A stretch of 64,000 nt of DNA from contig NC_092575.1 of the NCBI RefSeq assembly GCF_037975245.1, forward strand, positions 8,960,001-9,024,000, given 5' to 3'. The notes under the pieces are model-generated. The model had not been told where the DNA came from. It saw nothing but the letters and a program-made list of their open reading frames with translations, and did no database searches. Within the stretch, counting starts at the first letter, position 1, and each line of letters opens with the position of its first letter. Shown here one piece after another: positions 26,101 through 38,193 of the stretch. Position numbers and translations under genes: made by a program. Source of the stretch: Apostichopus japonicus. Its lineage: Eukaryota > Echinodermata > Holothuroidea > Aspidochirotida > Stichopodidae.

Positions 26101-28260
26101 ACAACAACAAGAAAGGTTGTGGTGATGCGAAGGACGACGACAAAGGTCGGCAGTGGACACAACAACAAAGAGCTTGTCGAGGAAGACAACAACAAGGTTG
26201 TGTTTGTTCCATGTTTGTTCAATTTATCATTGATTTTTTTTCATGTTTGTTTTTAGTTTGTTTGTTCTATGTTAGTTTCTTCTTTGATTGTTTGATATGT
26301 TTGTTTGTTTGTTGTTTGTTTGATGTATTTTTGTTTGTTGTTTGTTTGATGTATGTTTGTTTCTTGTTTAATGCCCAATCCTGTTAAGCTTTCTTTTTTT
26401 CTTGTTAATAGGTGAAAGACAAAGTTGACTACAACAACGACAACAGCAACAAAAGTTGGTGGTGGACACAACAACAAAAACAACAACAACAACAACAACA
26501 AGGTTGTTTGTTCCATGTTTGTTCAATTTACCATTGAATGTTTTTTGCATGTTTGTTTTTAGTTTGTTTCTTCTATGTTATGTTTCTTCTTTGTTTATTT
26601 GATGTATGTTTGTTTTGTTTTTTGTTTGATGTATTTTGGTTTGTTTTTTGTTTGATGTATGTTTGTTTGTTTGTTGTTTAAATTCCCAATTCAATCAACC
26701 TTTCTTTTTTTTCTTGTTAATAGGTCGAAGTTGACTACAACAACAACAACAGCAACAAAAGTTGGTGGTGGACACAACAACAAAAACAACAAGAACAAAG
26801 GTTGTGATTATGCGGAGGACGACGACAAAGGTCGGCAGTGGACACAACAACAAAGAGCTCGTCGAGGAAGACAACAACAAAGTTGTGTTTGTTCCATGTT
26901 TGTTCAATTTATCATTGATTTTTTTTTCATGTTTGTTTTTAGTTTGTTTGTTCTATAATAGTTTCTTCTTTGTTTGTTTGATATGTTTGTTTGTTGTTTG
27001 TTGGATGTATTTTTTGTTTGTTGTGTTAGATGTATTTTTGTTTGTTTGCTGTTTAATGCCCAATCCAATTAAGCTTTTTTTCTTGTTAATAGGTGTAGGA
27101 CGAAGTTGACTACAACAACAACAACAGCAACAAAAGTTGGTGGTGGACACAACAACAAAAACAACAACAACAACAAAGGTTGTGGTGTTTCTTCCTTGTT
27201 TGTTTGATATGTTTGTTTGTTGTTTGTTTGATGTATGTTTGTTTCTTGTTTAATGCCCAATCCTGTTAAACTTTCTTTTTTTTTCTTGTTTATAGGTGTA
27301 AGACGATTTTTCTACAACAACAACAACAACAGCAACAACAGTTGGTCTTGGACACAACAACAAAAACAACAACAACAACAACAACAAAGGTTGTGGTGAT
27401 GCGGACGACGACAAAGGTCGGCAGTGGACACAACAACAAAGAGCTTGTCGAGGAAGACAACAACAAGGTTGTGTTTGTTCCATGTTTGTTCAATTTATCA
27501 TTGAATTTTTTTTCATGTTTGTTTTTAGTTTGTTTGTTCTATGTTATGTTTCTTCTTTGTTTGTTTGATATGTTTGTTTGTTGGATGTATTTGTTTGTTG
27601 TTTGTTGGATGTATTTGTTTGTTGTTTGTTAGATGTATTTTTGTTGTTTGTTAGATGTATTTTTGTTAGTTTGCTGTTTAATGCCCAATCCAATTAAGCT
27701 TTTTTTCTTGTTAATAGGTGTAGGACGAAGTTGACTACAACAACAACAACAGCAACAAAAGTTGGTGGTGGACACAACAACAAAAACAACAACAACAACA
27801 ACAACAAAGGTTGTGGTGATGCGGAGGACGACAAAGGTTGGCAGTGGACGCAACAACAAAGAGCTTGTCGAGGAAGACAACAACAACAAGGTTGTGTTTG
27901 TTCCATGTTTGTTCAATTTATCATTGAATGTTTTTTATGTTTGTTTGTTCTATGTTAGTTTGTTCTTTGTTTGTTTGTTTGTTTGATATATTTTTGTTTG
28001 TTGTTTGTTTGATGTATCTTTGTTTCTTGTTTAATGCCCAATCCTGTTAAACTTTCTTTTTTTTTCTTGTTTATAGGTGTAAGACGATTTTTCTACAACA
28101 ACAACAACAGCAACAAAAGTTGGTCTTGGACACAACAACAACAAAGGTTGTGGTGATGCGGAGGACGACGACAACGTCGATGTCGAGGAGGACCACAACA
28201 ACGTCCAATGTTTGTTGTCCGTTTATCATGTTTCATGTCAAATCCAATCAAGCTTTTTTT

Positions 28261-28404
28261 CTTTTGAGGACCTCCGAGGGAGTTGATTGTAATTTTTGTA
28301 TTGTGATAATATATTTTTGGAAAAGTAAATCTTTGCTGTTCTTTCATTTTGCGTCTACTTTCAACTCTATAGATTTCGACTCTAATTTCTAATCTCTCCC
28401 GAAT
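28261..28404. other. Spacer at the right edge of array 1
   Basis: After a last pyrimidine tract (about 28251-28264) the sequence leaves the repeat pattern. One plus-strand frame continues from the last unit to a stop at 28392, but it has no recognisable domain. Confidence 0.4.
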
Positions 28405-28598
28405 CCTCAAATTGTAATGTTTACAAAGGGTAAAGTATCCCTATATTGGGATTTTGAAAAGCAGATTTGGATTCGGAATCGGAGTTCTGTTTTCTCAGAT
28501 TCCGAATCAACATTTTCGGTGCCCCTCAACTGCTAAAAAAAGACAGATCCAAATCTGCTTTTCCAAATCCCAATATAAGGATACATTACAATTTGAGG
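28405..28598. repeat. Fold-back inverted repeat
   Basis: The left arm (28405-28472) and right arm (28547-28598) are inverted copies. Both contain, in matching order, CCTCAAATTGTAATG, a TATATTGGGATTT core and GAAAAGCAGATTTGGAT. The left arm carries a ~15-bp insertion relative to the right arm. A second, inner stem is perfect (28471-28480, ATTCGGAATC, against 28497-28506). The whole could form a long imperfect hairpin. It may be a fold-back transposon or a template-switch product; no target duplication was identified. Confidence 0.75.
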
Positions 28599-29530
28599 TC
28601 GGTAGAAAACCTAATAACATCAATTTCCTGGTCAGAAATGGTTTTTGGTTTCATGATGTTCCCAAACCTGTGTTTCCCAAACCCAAAATTGTGTTTCCAA
28701 GAAAGATGAAGATGAAATTAAAAGATGAAATTTAACAAAAGCAGTCTCATCCTTAAGAAATAATAAAACGCCTTGTGTTCATCTCACACAAACACATAGT
28801 ATGGCTGAATCAGTTTTTTTTATCAACACAGGAAAGTTCTTGCGGTTTGTGTGGCCAGGAGGATTCCGTCAATTGATGAACTTGTCTTCGCTATTAATGT
28901 GCTACATTAATAATAATAATAATAATAATTCCACACTATAAATATGAGCAAGGTGTTCGACCCAATTCAAAGAGGATCTTCTAATCGATAACGTCTCCTT
29001 CATCGTCAAATTGGAGGGCAAACTCGGGACTTCCTTTTAACACTTTATCTAGCCAACTCTTTGAAATCAGATGCCATCGCAGTTAGTTGATCACTAATCC
29101 TTGTTTCACAGCAAACCAACTAGATCTCAAAAACAGACATTTTCAATCACAAGAAAAGGAAATGAAAGAAGTGTAAATATGCTGGAAGCTTGGACCGTAG
29201 AAGATAAACCAACGGTGTAAAAATAAGCCGAAGCTTGGGATTATCGCAAAGAAATTCGCAAAGAGATTGAAATTTTTCGGTCATGTAGCACATTTGCACA
29301 TTTATGTAGGCCAAATGGTCGTTTGGGGACTATGAGATTAACACGATATCGAAACCACTATGCATTTCACTGTTGGTTGCCCACCTTGGGGTCACGATTA
29401 CCTTTTGGTGTGCGTCGTGTTGGCGTGATCTCAAGAAAGGAAGGTTAGACCAAATTCATATGTTGTGTGGTAGCAGAGGCACATTGAGTTAGCGAAACTT
29501 TGTTTCTTATTTAGGTCAAAGTTCATTTTT
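28599..29530. other. Spacer between arrays 1 and 2; no gene recognised
   Basis: There is no recognisable coding sequence. An AAT microsatellite lies at about 28903-28929. An AATAATAAAA near 28757-28766 resembles a polyadenylation signal, but no gene points to it. The segment around 29420-29500 (ATCTCAAG...GACCAA...ACATTGAG) is related to the repeat at about 60850-60915, so part of the spacer is a dispersed repeat. Confidence 0.45.
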
Positions 29531-29925
29531 GACGGTTTGGTGTAAATGGGTGTCGAGAGGAGTTCCCCGTGCGTTTGCGACCCAAACTGCCTTTTTAAGC
29601 GTAATCAGAAGTCGACCAAAACGGGTGTTATTCTTCGTTTTATCCCTATGTTTTTAACCCAGAGAACATGTCTCCCAACACAAAAGGCGCCCTTTGTTGG
29701 TGATAGGCACGACGTGAAGGGTAGCTCTTCTCGTCGGGTGAACATCCCCATTCTTTTTCACACGAAAGTCATTTCCACCCCTTTACGTGTATTCCCCATC
29801 AGTCTTTGACCGAAACCGTTGGTTTCACCACCCCTGGTGCTCCAAACTAATCGCACGGTTTCGTGTCCTCTCCCGTCGAAAGGGAGTTCCCCCTGCGATT
29901 GCAACCCTAACTTAGGACGCCTTTC

Positions 29926-30326
29926 GTTGTGGAAAACACCCGTTTTGGTCGACTTCCGATTACGATTTAACAGGTCGTTCGGGTTGAAAACGTACGGGTG
30001 CTTCTCTCGGCGGGAAAAGACACCCCTGTACTCGAAACGGTATCACCAGTTACACGTTCGGGTTGAAAACATACGGGGTGCTTCTCTTGGTTTTTCTTGA
30101 AACGGTATCACCAGTTTCGAACACACAAAGGGTTGGAAAAACATCAGTTTCGGGTGAAAAAAGAATGGGGAGGAGCACGGTGTCTATCGCAAACAAAGAA
30201 CGCCTTTAGCGTATGGGTCAAATACACAAGGGATGAAACGAAGAGTAACACCTGTTTTGGTCGACTTCTGATTACGCGTAAAAGGCCTGTCTTCTCCCGC
30301 CGGTGGTATAATAGAATTAGGTGTAA
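29926..30326 (-). repeat. Inverted monomers at the left edge of array 2
   Basis: The diagnostic GTCGACCAAAACGGGTGTT occurs in plus orientation at 29611, in reverse orientation at about 29937-29955 and again at about 30249-30267, then in plus orientation again from 30327. The surrounding motifs (AACAAAGAACGCCTTT, GATTACGCGTAAAAGGCC) are reversed with it. About 400 bp at the edge are therefore flipped relative to the body of the array. Exact switch points are not resolved because this part is diverged. Confidence 0.75.
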
Positions 30327-33300
30327 GTCGACCAAAACGGGTGTTAGTCACCGTTTTATCCCTTGAGTTTTCGATACAAACAACAGCATGTTTTCCACAA
30401 CGAAAGGCGTACTAAGCTGGTTATAAACACTGTTACACTGTCTCCTCTCGCCTGGTTAACATCCCCAATTCTTTTCCACCCGAAACTGATGTTTTTCACA
30501 AAGGGGTGGTCTCCTCTAGCCGGGTGAACATCCCCATCCGTTTTTTACCGAAACTGATGTTTTTTCCAGTGTTCGCGAAACTGTGGTCCCCTGATGTGCT
30601 TGAAGCTCGGTTTTGTGTAAGACACCGGTCTTCTCCCGTCGAGGGGAGTTCCCCGTGCGTTTACAACCTGCCTTTTTACGCGTAATTAGAAGTCGATCAA
30701 AACGGGTGTTACCCAGGCGTTCTTTGTTGTTGCCGGGTGAACATCCCTATTCTTTTTCACACGAAACTGATGTTTTTCCACCCCTTTGTGTGCGCGGAAC
30801 TGGTGATATCGTTTCGAGCAAAAGGGTGTCTTCTCTCGCCGATGGAAGCACCCCGTACGTTTTCAACCCGAACGGCCTGTTAACGGGTGACAGTCACAGT
30901 TTTATCCCTTGAGTTTTCGATTCAAACAAGGTGTACTGGGTGTCTTCTCCCGTCGAGAGGAGTTCCCCTGCGGCCTGTTTTCCACAATGAAAAGCGTACT
31001 AAGCTATAAATAGTTACGTGAAGGGGTGTCTCCTCTTGCCGGGTGAACTTCTCCGTTCTTTTGCACCCGAAACTGATGTTTTTTCCACCCTTTTGTGTGC
31101 GCGAAACTGCTGATAACCGTTTCTCCCTCCGAGAGGACCATCCCCGTATGTTTTCAACCCGAACTGGTTTTTACGCGTAATCAGATATCGACCAAAACGG
31201 GTGTTTTTCTTCGTTTTATCCCAAGTGTATTTGACCCGTTCTTTGTTGGTAAACATCCCCATCCGTTTTTGACCGAAACTGATGTTTTTTCCAGTGTTCG
31301 CGAAACTGTTGACCGTTTCGAGTAAAGGGGTGTCTTCTCCCGCCGAGAGGAGTTCCCCGTACGTTTGCGACCAAAAGAACGGCATGATTCCCACAACGCC
31401 TTTCGCCCGGGTGAACATCTCCAATCTTTTGCACCCGAAACTGATGTTTTTCCACCATTTTGTGTGATACCGTTTCGAGTCAAGAGAAGCATCCCCGTAT
31501 GTTTTCGACCCGAACGGCCTGTTTGCTTGTAATCGGAAGTCGACCAAAACGGGTGTTAGTAACCATTTTATCCCTCGAGTTTTCACCCAAACAACGGCAT
31601 GTTTTCCACAATGAAAGGCTTACAAAGTTGGTTATCAGCACAGTTACGTGAAGGGGTGTCTCCTTTCGCCCGGGTGAACATCTCCATCCGTTTTTGACCG
31701 AAACCGTTGTTTTCACCGTGCGTTTGCGTTTGCGATTGGAAGTCGACCAAAACGGGTGTTTTTCTCCGTTTTATCCCGAGTTTTCGACCAAAAGAACGGG
31801 ATGATTCCCACAGCGAGCATGTATCCCTACACTTAAGGCGTTCTTTGTTGGTGATAGACACCGTTACGTGAAGGGTGTCTCCTCTCGCCGGGTGAACTTC
31901 CTCAATTCTTTTTCACCCGAAACTGATGTTTTTCCAACCCTTTGTGTGCGGGAAACTGGTCATACCGTTTCGAGTAAAGGGTGTCTTCTCCCGCCGAGAG
32001 GAGTTCTCCCTGTATGTTTGCGACCCGAATGGCCTTTTTACGCGTAATCAGAAGTCGACCAAAACGGGTGTTAGTCACCGTTTTATCCCTTGAGTTTTCG
32101 ACCCAAAGAACGGCATGATTCCCACAACTAAGTTGGTCATAAGCACTGTTACGTAAGGGGGTGTCTTCTCTCGCCGGGTGAACATCCCCATCCGTCTTTG
32201 ACCGAAACCGTTGTTTTCACCACCCCTGATGTGCTCGAAGCTGATCATACGATTTTGTGTCATGGGGTGTCCTCTCCCGTCGAGAAGAGCTCCCCGTGCG
32301 TTTGCGACCCAAACTGGCTTTTTACGCGTTATCGGAAGTCGACAAAAACGGGTGTTATTCTTCGTTTTATCCCTTGAGTATTTCACCCAGAGAGCATGTA
32401 TCCCCACACTGAAGGCGTTCTTTGTTGGTGATAGACACCGTTACGTGAAGGGTGTCTCCTCTCGCCGGGTGAATTTCCCCAATTCTTTTTCACCCGAAAC
32501 TGATGTTTTTCCAACCCTTTGTGTGCGCGAAACTGGTGATACCGTTTAGAGTAAAGGTGTGTCTTCTCCCGCCGAGAGGAGTTCCCCCCCCGTACGTTTG
32601 CGACCCGAAGGGCCTTTTTACGCGTAATCAGATGTCGACCAAAACGGGTGTTATTATTCGTTTTATCCCTTGAGTTTTCGACCCAAAGAACGGCATGATT
32701 CCCACAACGAAAGGAGTACTAAGTTGGTCATAAGCACTGTTACGTGAGGGGGTGTCTTCTCTCGCCGGGTTAACATCCCCATCCGTTTTTGACCGAAACC
32801 GTTGTTTTCACCACCTCTGATGTGCTCGAAGCTGATCATACGGTTTTGTGTAATGGGGTGTCTTCTCCCGTCGAGAGGATTTCCCCGTGCGTTTGCGACT
32901 CAAACTGGCTTTTTACGCGTAATTCGTTCTTTGTTTGGTGAAGGGTGTGTCCCTGTATGTTTGCGACCCGAACGGCCTTTTTACGCGTAATCAGAAGTCG
33001 ACCAAAACGGGTGTTAGTCACCGTTTTATCCCTTGAGTTTTCGACCCAAAGAACGGCATGATTCCCACAACGAAAGGAGTACTAAGTTGGTCATAAGCAC
33101 TGTTACGTGAGGGGGTGTCTCCTCTCGCCGGGTGAACATCCCCATCCGTTTTTGACCGAAACCGTTGTTTTCACCACCTCTGATGTGCTCGAAGCTGATC
33201 ATACGGTTTTGTGTAATGGGGTGTCTTCTCCCGTCGAGAGGATTTCCCCGTGCGTTTGCGACTCAAACTGGCTTTTTACGCGTAATCGGAAGTCGACCAA

Positions 33301-34825
33301 AACGGGTGTTATTCTTCGTTTTATCCCTTGTGTATTTGACCCAGAGAGCATGTATCCCTACACTGAAAGCGTTCTTTGTTGGTGATAGACACCGTTACGT
33401 GAAGGGTGTCTCCTCTCGCCGGGTGAACATCCCTAATTGTTTTTCACCCGAAACTGATGTTTTTCCAACCCTTTGTGTGCGCGAAACTGGTGATACCGTT
33501 TCGAGAAAAGGGGTGTCTTCCCCCGCCGAGAGGAGTTCTCCCTGTATGTTTTGCGACCCGAACGGCCTTTTTACGCGTAATCAGAAGTCGACCAAAACGG
33601 GTGTTAGTCACCGTTTTATCCCTTGAGTTTTCGACCCAAAGAACGGCATGATTCACACAACGAAAGGAGTACTAAGTTGGTCATAAGCACTGTTACGTGA
33701 GGGGGTGTCTCCTCTCGCCGGGTGAACATCCTCATCCGTTTTTGACCGAAACCGTTGTTTTCACCACCCCTAATGTGCTCGAAGCTGATCATACGGTTTT
33801 GTGTAATGGGGTGTCCTCTCCCGTCGAGAGTTCTCCTCGTTCGTTTGCGACTCAAACTGGCTGTTTACGCGTAATCAGAAGTCGACCAAAACGGGTGTTA
33901 GTCACCGTTTTATCCCTTGAGTTTTCGACCCAAAGAACGGCATGATTCCCACAACGAAAGGAGTACTAAGTTGGTCATAAGCACTGTTACGTGAGGGGGT
34001 GTCTTCTCTCGCCGGGTTAACATCCTCATCCGTTTTTGACCGAAACCGTTGTTTTCACCACCTCTGATGTGCTCGAAGCTGATCATACGGTTTTGTGTAA
34101 TGGGGTGTCTTTTCCCGTCGAGAATAGCTCCCCGTGTGTTTGCGAACCCAAACTGGCTTTTAACGCGTTATCGGAAGTCGACCAAAACGGGTGTTATTCT
34201 TCGTTTTATCCCTTGTGTATTTGACCCAGAGAGCATGTATCCCTACACTGAAAGCGTTCTTTGTTGGTGATAGACACCGTTACGTGAAGGGTGTCTCCTC
34301 TCGCCGGGTGAACATCCCTAATTCTTTTTCACCCGAAACTGATTTTTTTCCAACCCTTTGTGTGCGCGAAACTGGTGATACCGTTTCGAGAAAAGGGGTG
34401 TCTTCCCCCGCCGAGAGGAGTTCTCCCTGTATGTTTTGCGACCCGAACGGCCTTTTTACGCGTAATCAGAAGTCGACCAAAACGGGTGTTAGTCACCGTT
34501 TTATCCCTTGAGTTTTCGACCCAAAGAACGGCATGATTCCCACAACGAAAGGAGTACTAAGTTGGTCATAAGCACTGTTACGTGAGGGGGTGTCTCCTCT
34601 CGCCGGGTTAACATCCCCATCCGTTTTTGACCGAAACCGTTGTTTTCACCACCTCTGATGTGCTCGAAGCTGATCATACGGTTTTGTTTCATGGGGTGTC
34701 TTCTCCCGTCGAGAGGATTTCCCCGTGCGTTTGCGACTCAAACTGGCTTTTTACGCGTAATCGGAAGTCGACCAAAACGGGTGTTATTCTTCGTTTTATC
34801 CCTTGTGTATTTGACCCAGAGAGCA

Positions 34826-34933
34826 TCACCAACAAATCACCAACAAAGAACGCTTTCACCAACAAAGAACGCTATCACCAACAAAGAACGCTTTCAGTGT
34901 AGGGACACTGAAAGCGTTCTTTGTTGGTGATAG
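34826..34933. repeat. Local inverted duplication and hairpin inside array 2
   Basis: The normal segment that ends a monomer (CACTGAAAGCGTTCTTTGTT...) is preceded here by its own reverse complement. Arms 34872-34900 and 34905-34933 pair perfectly over 29 bp with a 4-nt AGGG loop. To the left lie two or three further reversed partial copies of CACCAACAAAGAACGC. The event adds about 70 bp, which shifts the ~295-bp register locally. No other monomer of the array shows it. Confidence 0.9.
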
Positions 34934-35831
34934 ACACCGTTACGTGAAGGGTGTCTCCTCTCGCCGGGTGAACATCCCCAATTCTTTTTCACCCGAAACT
35001 GATGTTTTTCCAACCCTTTGTGTGCGCGAAACTGGTGATACCGTTTCGAGAAAAGGGGTGTCTTCTCCCGCCGAGAGGAGTTCTCCCTGTATGTTTTGCG
35101 ACCCGAACGGCCTTTTTACGCGTAATCAGAAGTCGACCAAAACGGGTGTTAGTCACCGTTTTATCCCTTGAGTTTTCGACCCAAAGAACGGCATGATTCC
35201 CACAACGAAAGGAGTACTAAGTTGGTCATAAGCACTGTTACGTGAGGGGGTGTCTCCTCTCGCCGGGTGAACATCCCCATCCGTTTTTGACCGAAACCGT
35301 TGTTTTCACCACCGCTGATGTGCTCGAAGCTGATCATACGGTTTTGTTTCATGGGGTGTCTTTTCCCGTCGAGAATAGCTCCCCGTGCGTTTGTGACCCA
35401 AACTGGCTTTTAACGCGTTATCGGAAGTCGACCAAGACGGGTGTTATTCTTCGGTTTATTTCTTGTGTATTTGACCCAGAGAGCATGTATCCCTACACTG
35501 AAGGCGTTCTTTGTTGGTGATAGACACCGTTACGTGAAGGGTGTCTCCTCTCGCCGGGTGAACATCCCCAATTCTTTTTCACCCGAAACTGATGTTTTTC
35601 CAATCCTTTGTGTGCGCGAAACTGGTGATACCGTTTCGAGAAAAGGGGTGTCTTCTCCCGCCGAGAGGAGTTCTCCCTGTATGTTTTGCGACCCGAACGG
35701 CCTTTTTACGCGTAATCAGAAGTCGACCAAAACGGGTGTTAGTCACCGTTTTATCCCTTGAGTTTTCGACCCAAAGAACGGCATGATTCCCACAACGAAA
35801 GGAGTACTAAGTTGGTCATAAGCACTGTTAC

Positions 35832-38123
35832 GTGAGGGGGTGTCTCCTCTCGCCGGGTGAACATCCCCATCCGATTTTGACCGAAACCGTTGTTTTCACC
35901 ACCGCTGATGTGCTCGAAGCTGATCATACGGTTTTGTGTAATGGGGTGTCTTTTCCCGTCGAGAATAGCTCCCCGTGTGTTTGCGAACCCAAACTGGCTT
36001 TTAACGCGTTATCGGAAGTCGACCAAAACGGGTGTTATTCTTCGTTTTATCCCTTGTGTATTTGACCCAGAGAGCATGTATCCCTACACTGAAAGCGTTC
36101 TTTGTTGGTGATAGACACCGTTACGTGAAGGGTGTCTCCTCTCGCCGGGTGAACATCCCTAATTCTTTTTCACCCGAAACTGATTTTTTTCCAACCCTTT
36201 GTGTGCGCGAAACTGGTGATACCGTTTCGAGAAAAGGGGTGTCTTCCCCCGCCGAGAGGAGTTCTCCCTGTATGTTTTGCGACCCGAACGGCCTTTTTAC
36301 GCGTAATCAGAAGTCGACCAAAACGGGTGTTAGTCACCGTTTTATCCCTTGAGTTTTCGACCCAAAGAACGGCATGATTCACACAACGAAAGGAGTACTA
36401 AGTTGGTCATAAGCACTGTTACGTGAGGGGGTGTCTCCTCTCGCCGGGTGAACATCCTCATCCGTTTTTGACCGAAACCGTTGTTTTCACCACCCCTAAT
36501 GTGCTCGAAGCTGATCATACGGTTTTGTGTAATGGGGTGTCTTTTCCCGTCGAGAATAGCTCCCCGTGTGTTTGCGAACCCAAACTGGCTTTTAACGCGT
36601 TATCGGAAGTCGACCAAAACGGGTGTTATTCTTCGTTTTATCCCTTGTGTATTTGACCCAGAGAGCATGTATCCCTACACTGAAAGCGTTCTTTGTTGGT
36701 GATAGACACCGTTACGTGAAGGGTGTCTCCTCTCGCCGGGTGAACATCCCTAATTGTTTTTCACCCGAAACTGATGTTTTTCCAACCCTTTGTGTGCGCG
36801 AAACTGGTGATACCGTTTCGAGAAAAGGGGTGTCTTCCCCCGCCGAGAGGAGTTCTCCCTGTATGTTTTGCGACCCGAACGGCCTTTTTACGCGTAATCA
36901 GAAGTCGACCAAAACGGGTGTTAGTCACCGTTTTATCCCTTGAGTTTTCGACCCAAAGAACGGCATGATTCACACAACGAAAGGAGTACTAAGTTGGTCA
37001 TAAGCACTGTTACGTGAGGGGGTGTCTCCTCTCGCCGGGTGAACATCCTCATCCGTTTTTGACCGAAACCGTTGTTTTCACCACCCCTAATGTGCTCGAA
37101 GCTGATCATACGGTTTTGTGTAATGGGGTGTCCTCTCCCGTCGAGAGTTCTCCTCGTTCGTTTGCGACTCAAACTGGCTGTTTACGCGTAATCAGAAGTC
37201 GACCAAAACGGGTGTTAGTCACCGTTTTAACCCTTGAGTTTTCGACCCAGAGAGCATGTATCCCTACACTGAAAGCGTTCTTTGTTGGTGATAGACACCG
37301 TTACGTGAAGGGTGTCTCCTCTCGCCGGGTGAACATCCCCAATTCTTTTTCACCCGAAACTGATGTTTTTCCAATCCTTTGTGTGCGCGAAACTGGTGAT
37401 ACCGTTTCGAGAAAAGGGGTGTCTTCTCCCGCCGAGAGGAGTTCTCCCTGTATGTTTTGCGACCCGAACGGCCTTTTTACGCGTAATCAGAAGTCGACCA
37501 AAACGGGTGTTAGTCACCGTTTTATCCCTTGAGTTTTCGACCCAAAGAACGGCATGATTCCCACAACGAAAGGAGTACTAAGTTGGTCATAAGCACTGTT
37601 ACGTGAGGGGGTGTCTCCTCTCGCCGGGTGAACATCCCCATCCGATTTTGACCGAAACCGTTGTTTTCACCACCGCTGATGTGCTCGAAGCTGATCATAC
37701 GGTTTTGTGTAATGGGGTGTCTTTTCCCGTCGAGAATAGCTCCCCGTGTGTTTGCGAACCCAAACTGGCTTTTAACGCGTTATCGGAAGTCGACCAAAAC
37801 GGGTGTTATTCTTCGTTTTATCCCTTGTGTATTTGACCCAGAGAGCATGTATCCCTACACTGAAAGCGTTCTTTGTTGGTGATAGACACCGTTACGTGAA
37901 GGGTGTCTCCTCTCGCCGGGTGAACATCCCTAATTCTTTTTCACCCGAAACTGATTTTTTTCCAACCCTTTGTGTGCGCGAAACTGGTGATACCGTTTCG
38001 AGAAAAGGGGTGTCTTCCCCCGCCGAGAGGAGTTCTCCCTGTATGTTTTGCGACCCGAACGGCCTTTTTACGCGTAATCAGAAGTCGACCAAAACGGGTG
38101 TTAGTCACCGTTTTATCCCTTGA
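35832..38123 (+). repeat. 1,771-bp duplicated block in array 2
   Basis: The monomer variants at 35832-36352 recur at 37603-38123, exactly 1,771 bp (six monomers) away. They share private variants such as CCGATTTTGACCG and CTGATTTTTTTCC. This shows amplification in multi-monomer blocks. Confidence 0.7.
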
Positions 38124-38193
38124 GTTTTCGACCCAAAGAACGGCATGATTCACACAACGAAAGGAGTACTAAGTTGGTCATAAGCACTGTTAC

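Larger units (their letters stand above)
5612..28260 (+). repeat. Satellite array 1: about 60 CAA/GTTTG units of 345-415 bp
   Basis: Each unit, read on the plus strand, has four parts in fixed order. (1) A pyrimidine tract ending in AATAG or TATAG, then GTGTAAGACGAAG or a variant. (2) A CAA-rich block interrupted by the conserved pieces AAAGTTGGTGGTGGACAC, GGTTGTGGTGATGCGGAGGA and AGAGCTTGTCGAGGAAGAC. (3) TTGTTCCATGTTTGTTCAATTTA. (4) A GTTTG/GATGTATT-rich block ending TTTAATGCCCAATCC. I located about 60 of the AG junctions between 5620 and 28076. Unit length varies through CAA copy number and the GTTTG block. At least two subtypes alternate: one continues GACGAAGTTGACTAC after the junction, the other GACGATTTTTCTAC. 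The first unit and the last (28077-28260) are the most diverged, as expected for array edges. Frames are open on both strands (runs of T, N, Q, L, C or V) because the repeat lacks stops. I do not regard them as genes. Confidence 0.93.

Noticed and set aside
33165-33626. Recurring 153-codon frame in array 2 (also 38546, 40020, 40904, 42378) as a repeated gene family
   Set aside because: It spans two satellite monomers, resembles no known domain, is broken by stops in most monomers, and its recurrence follows the 295-bp period.
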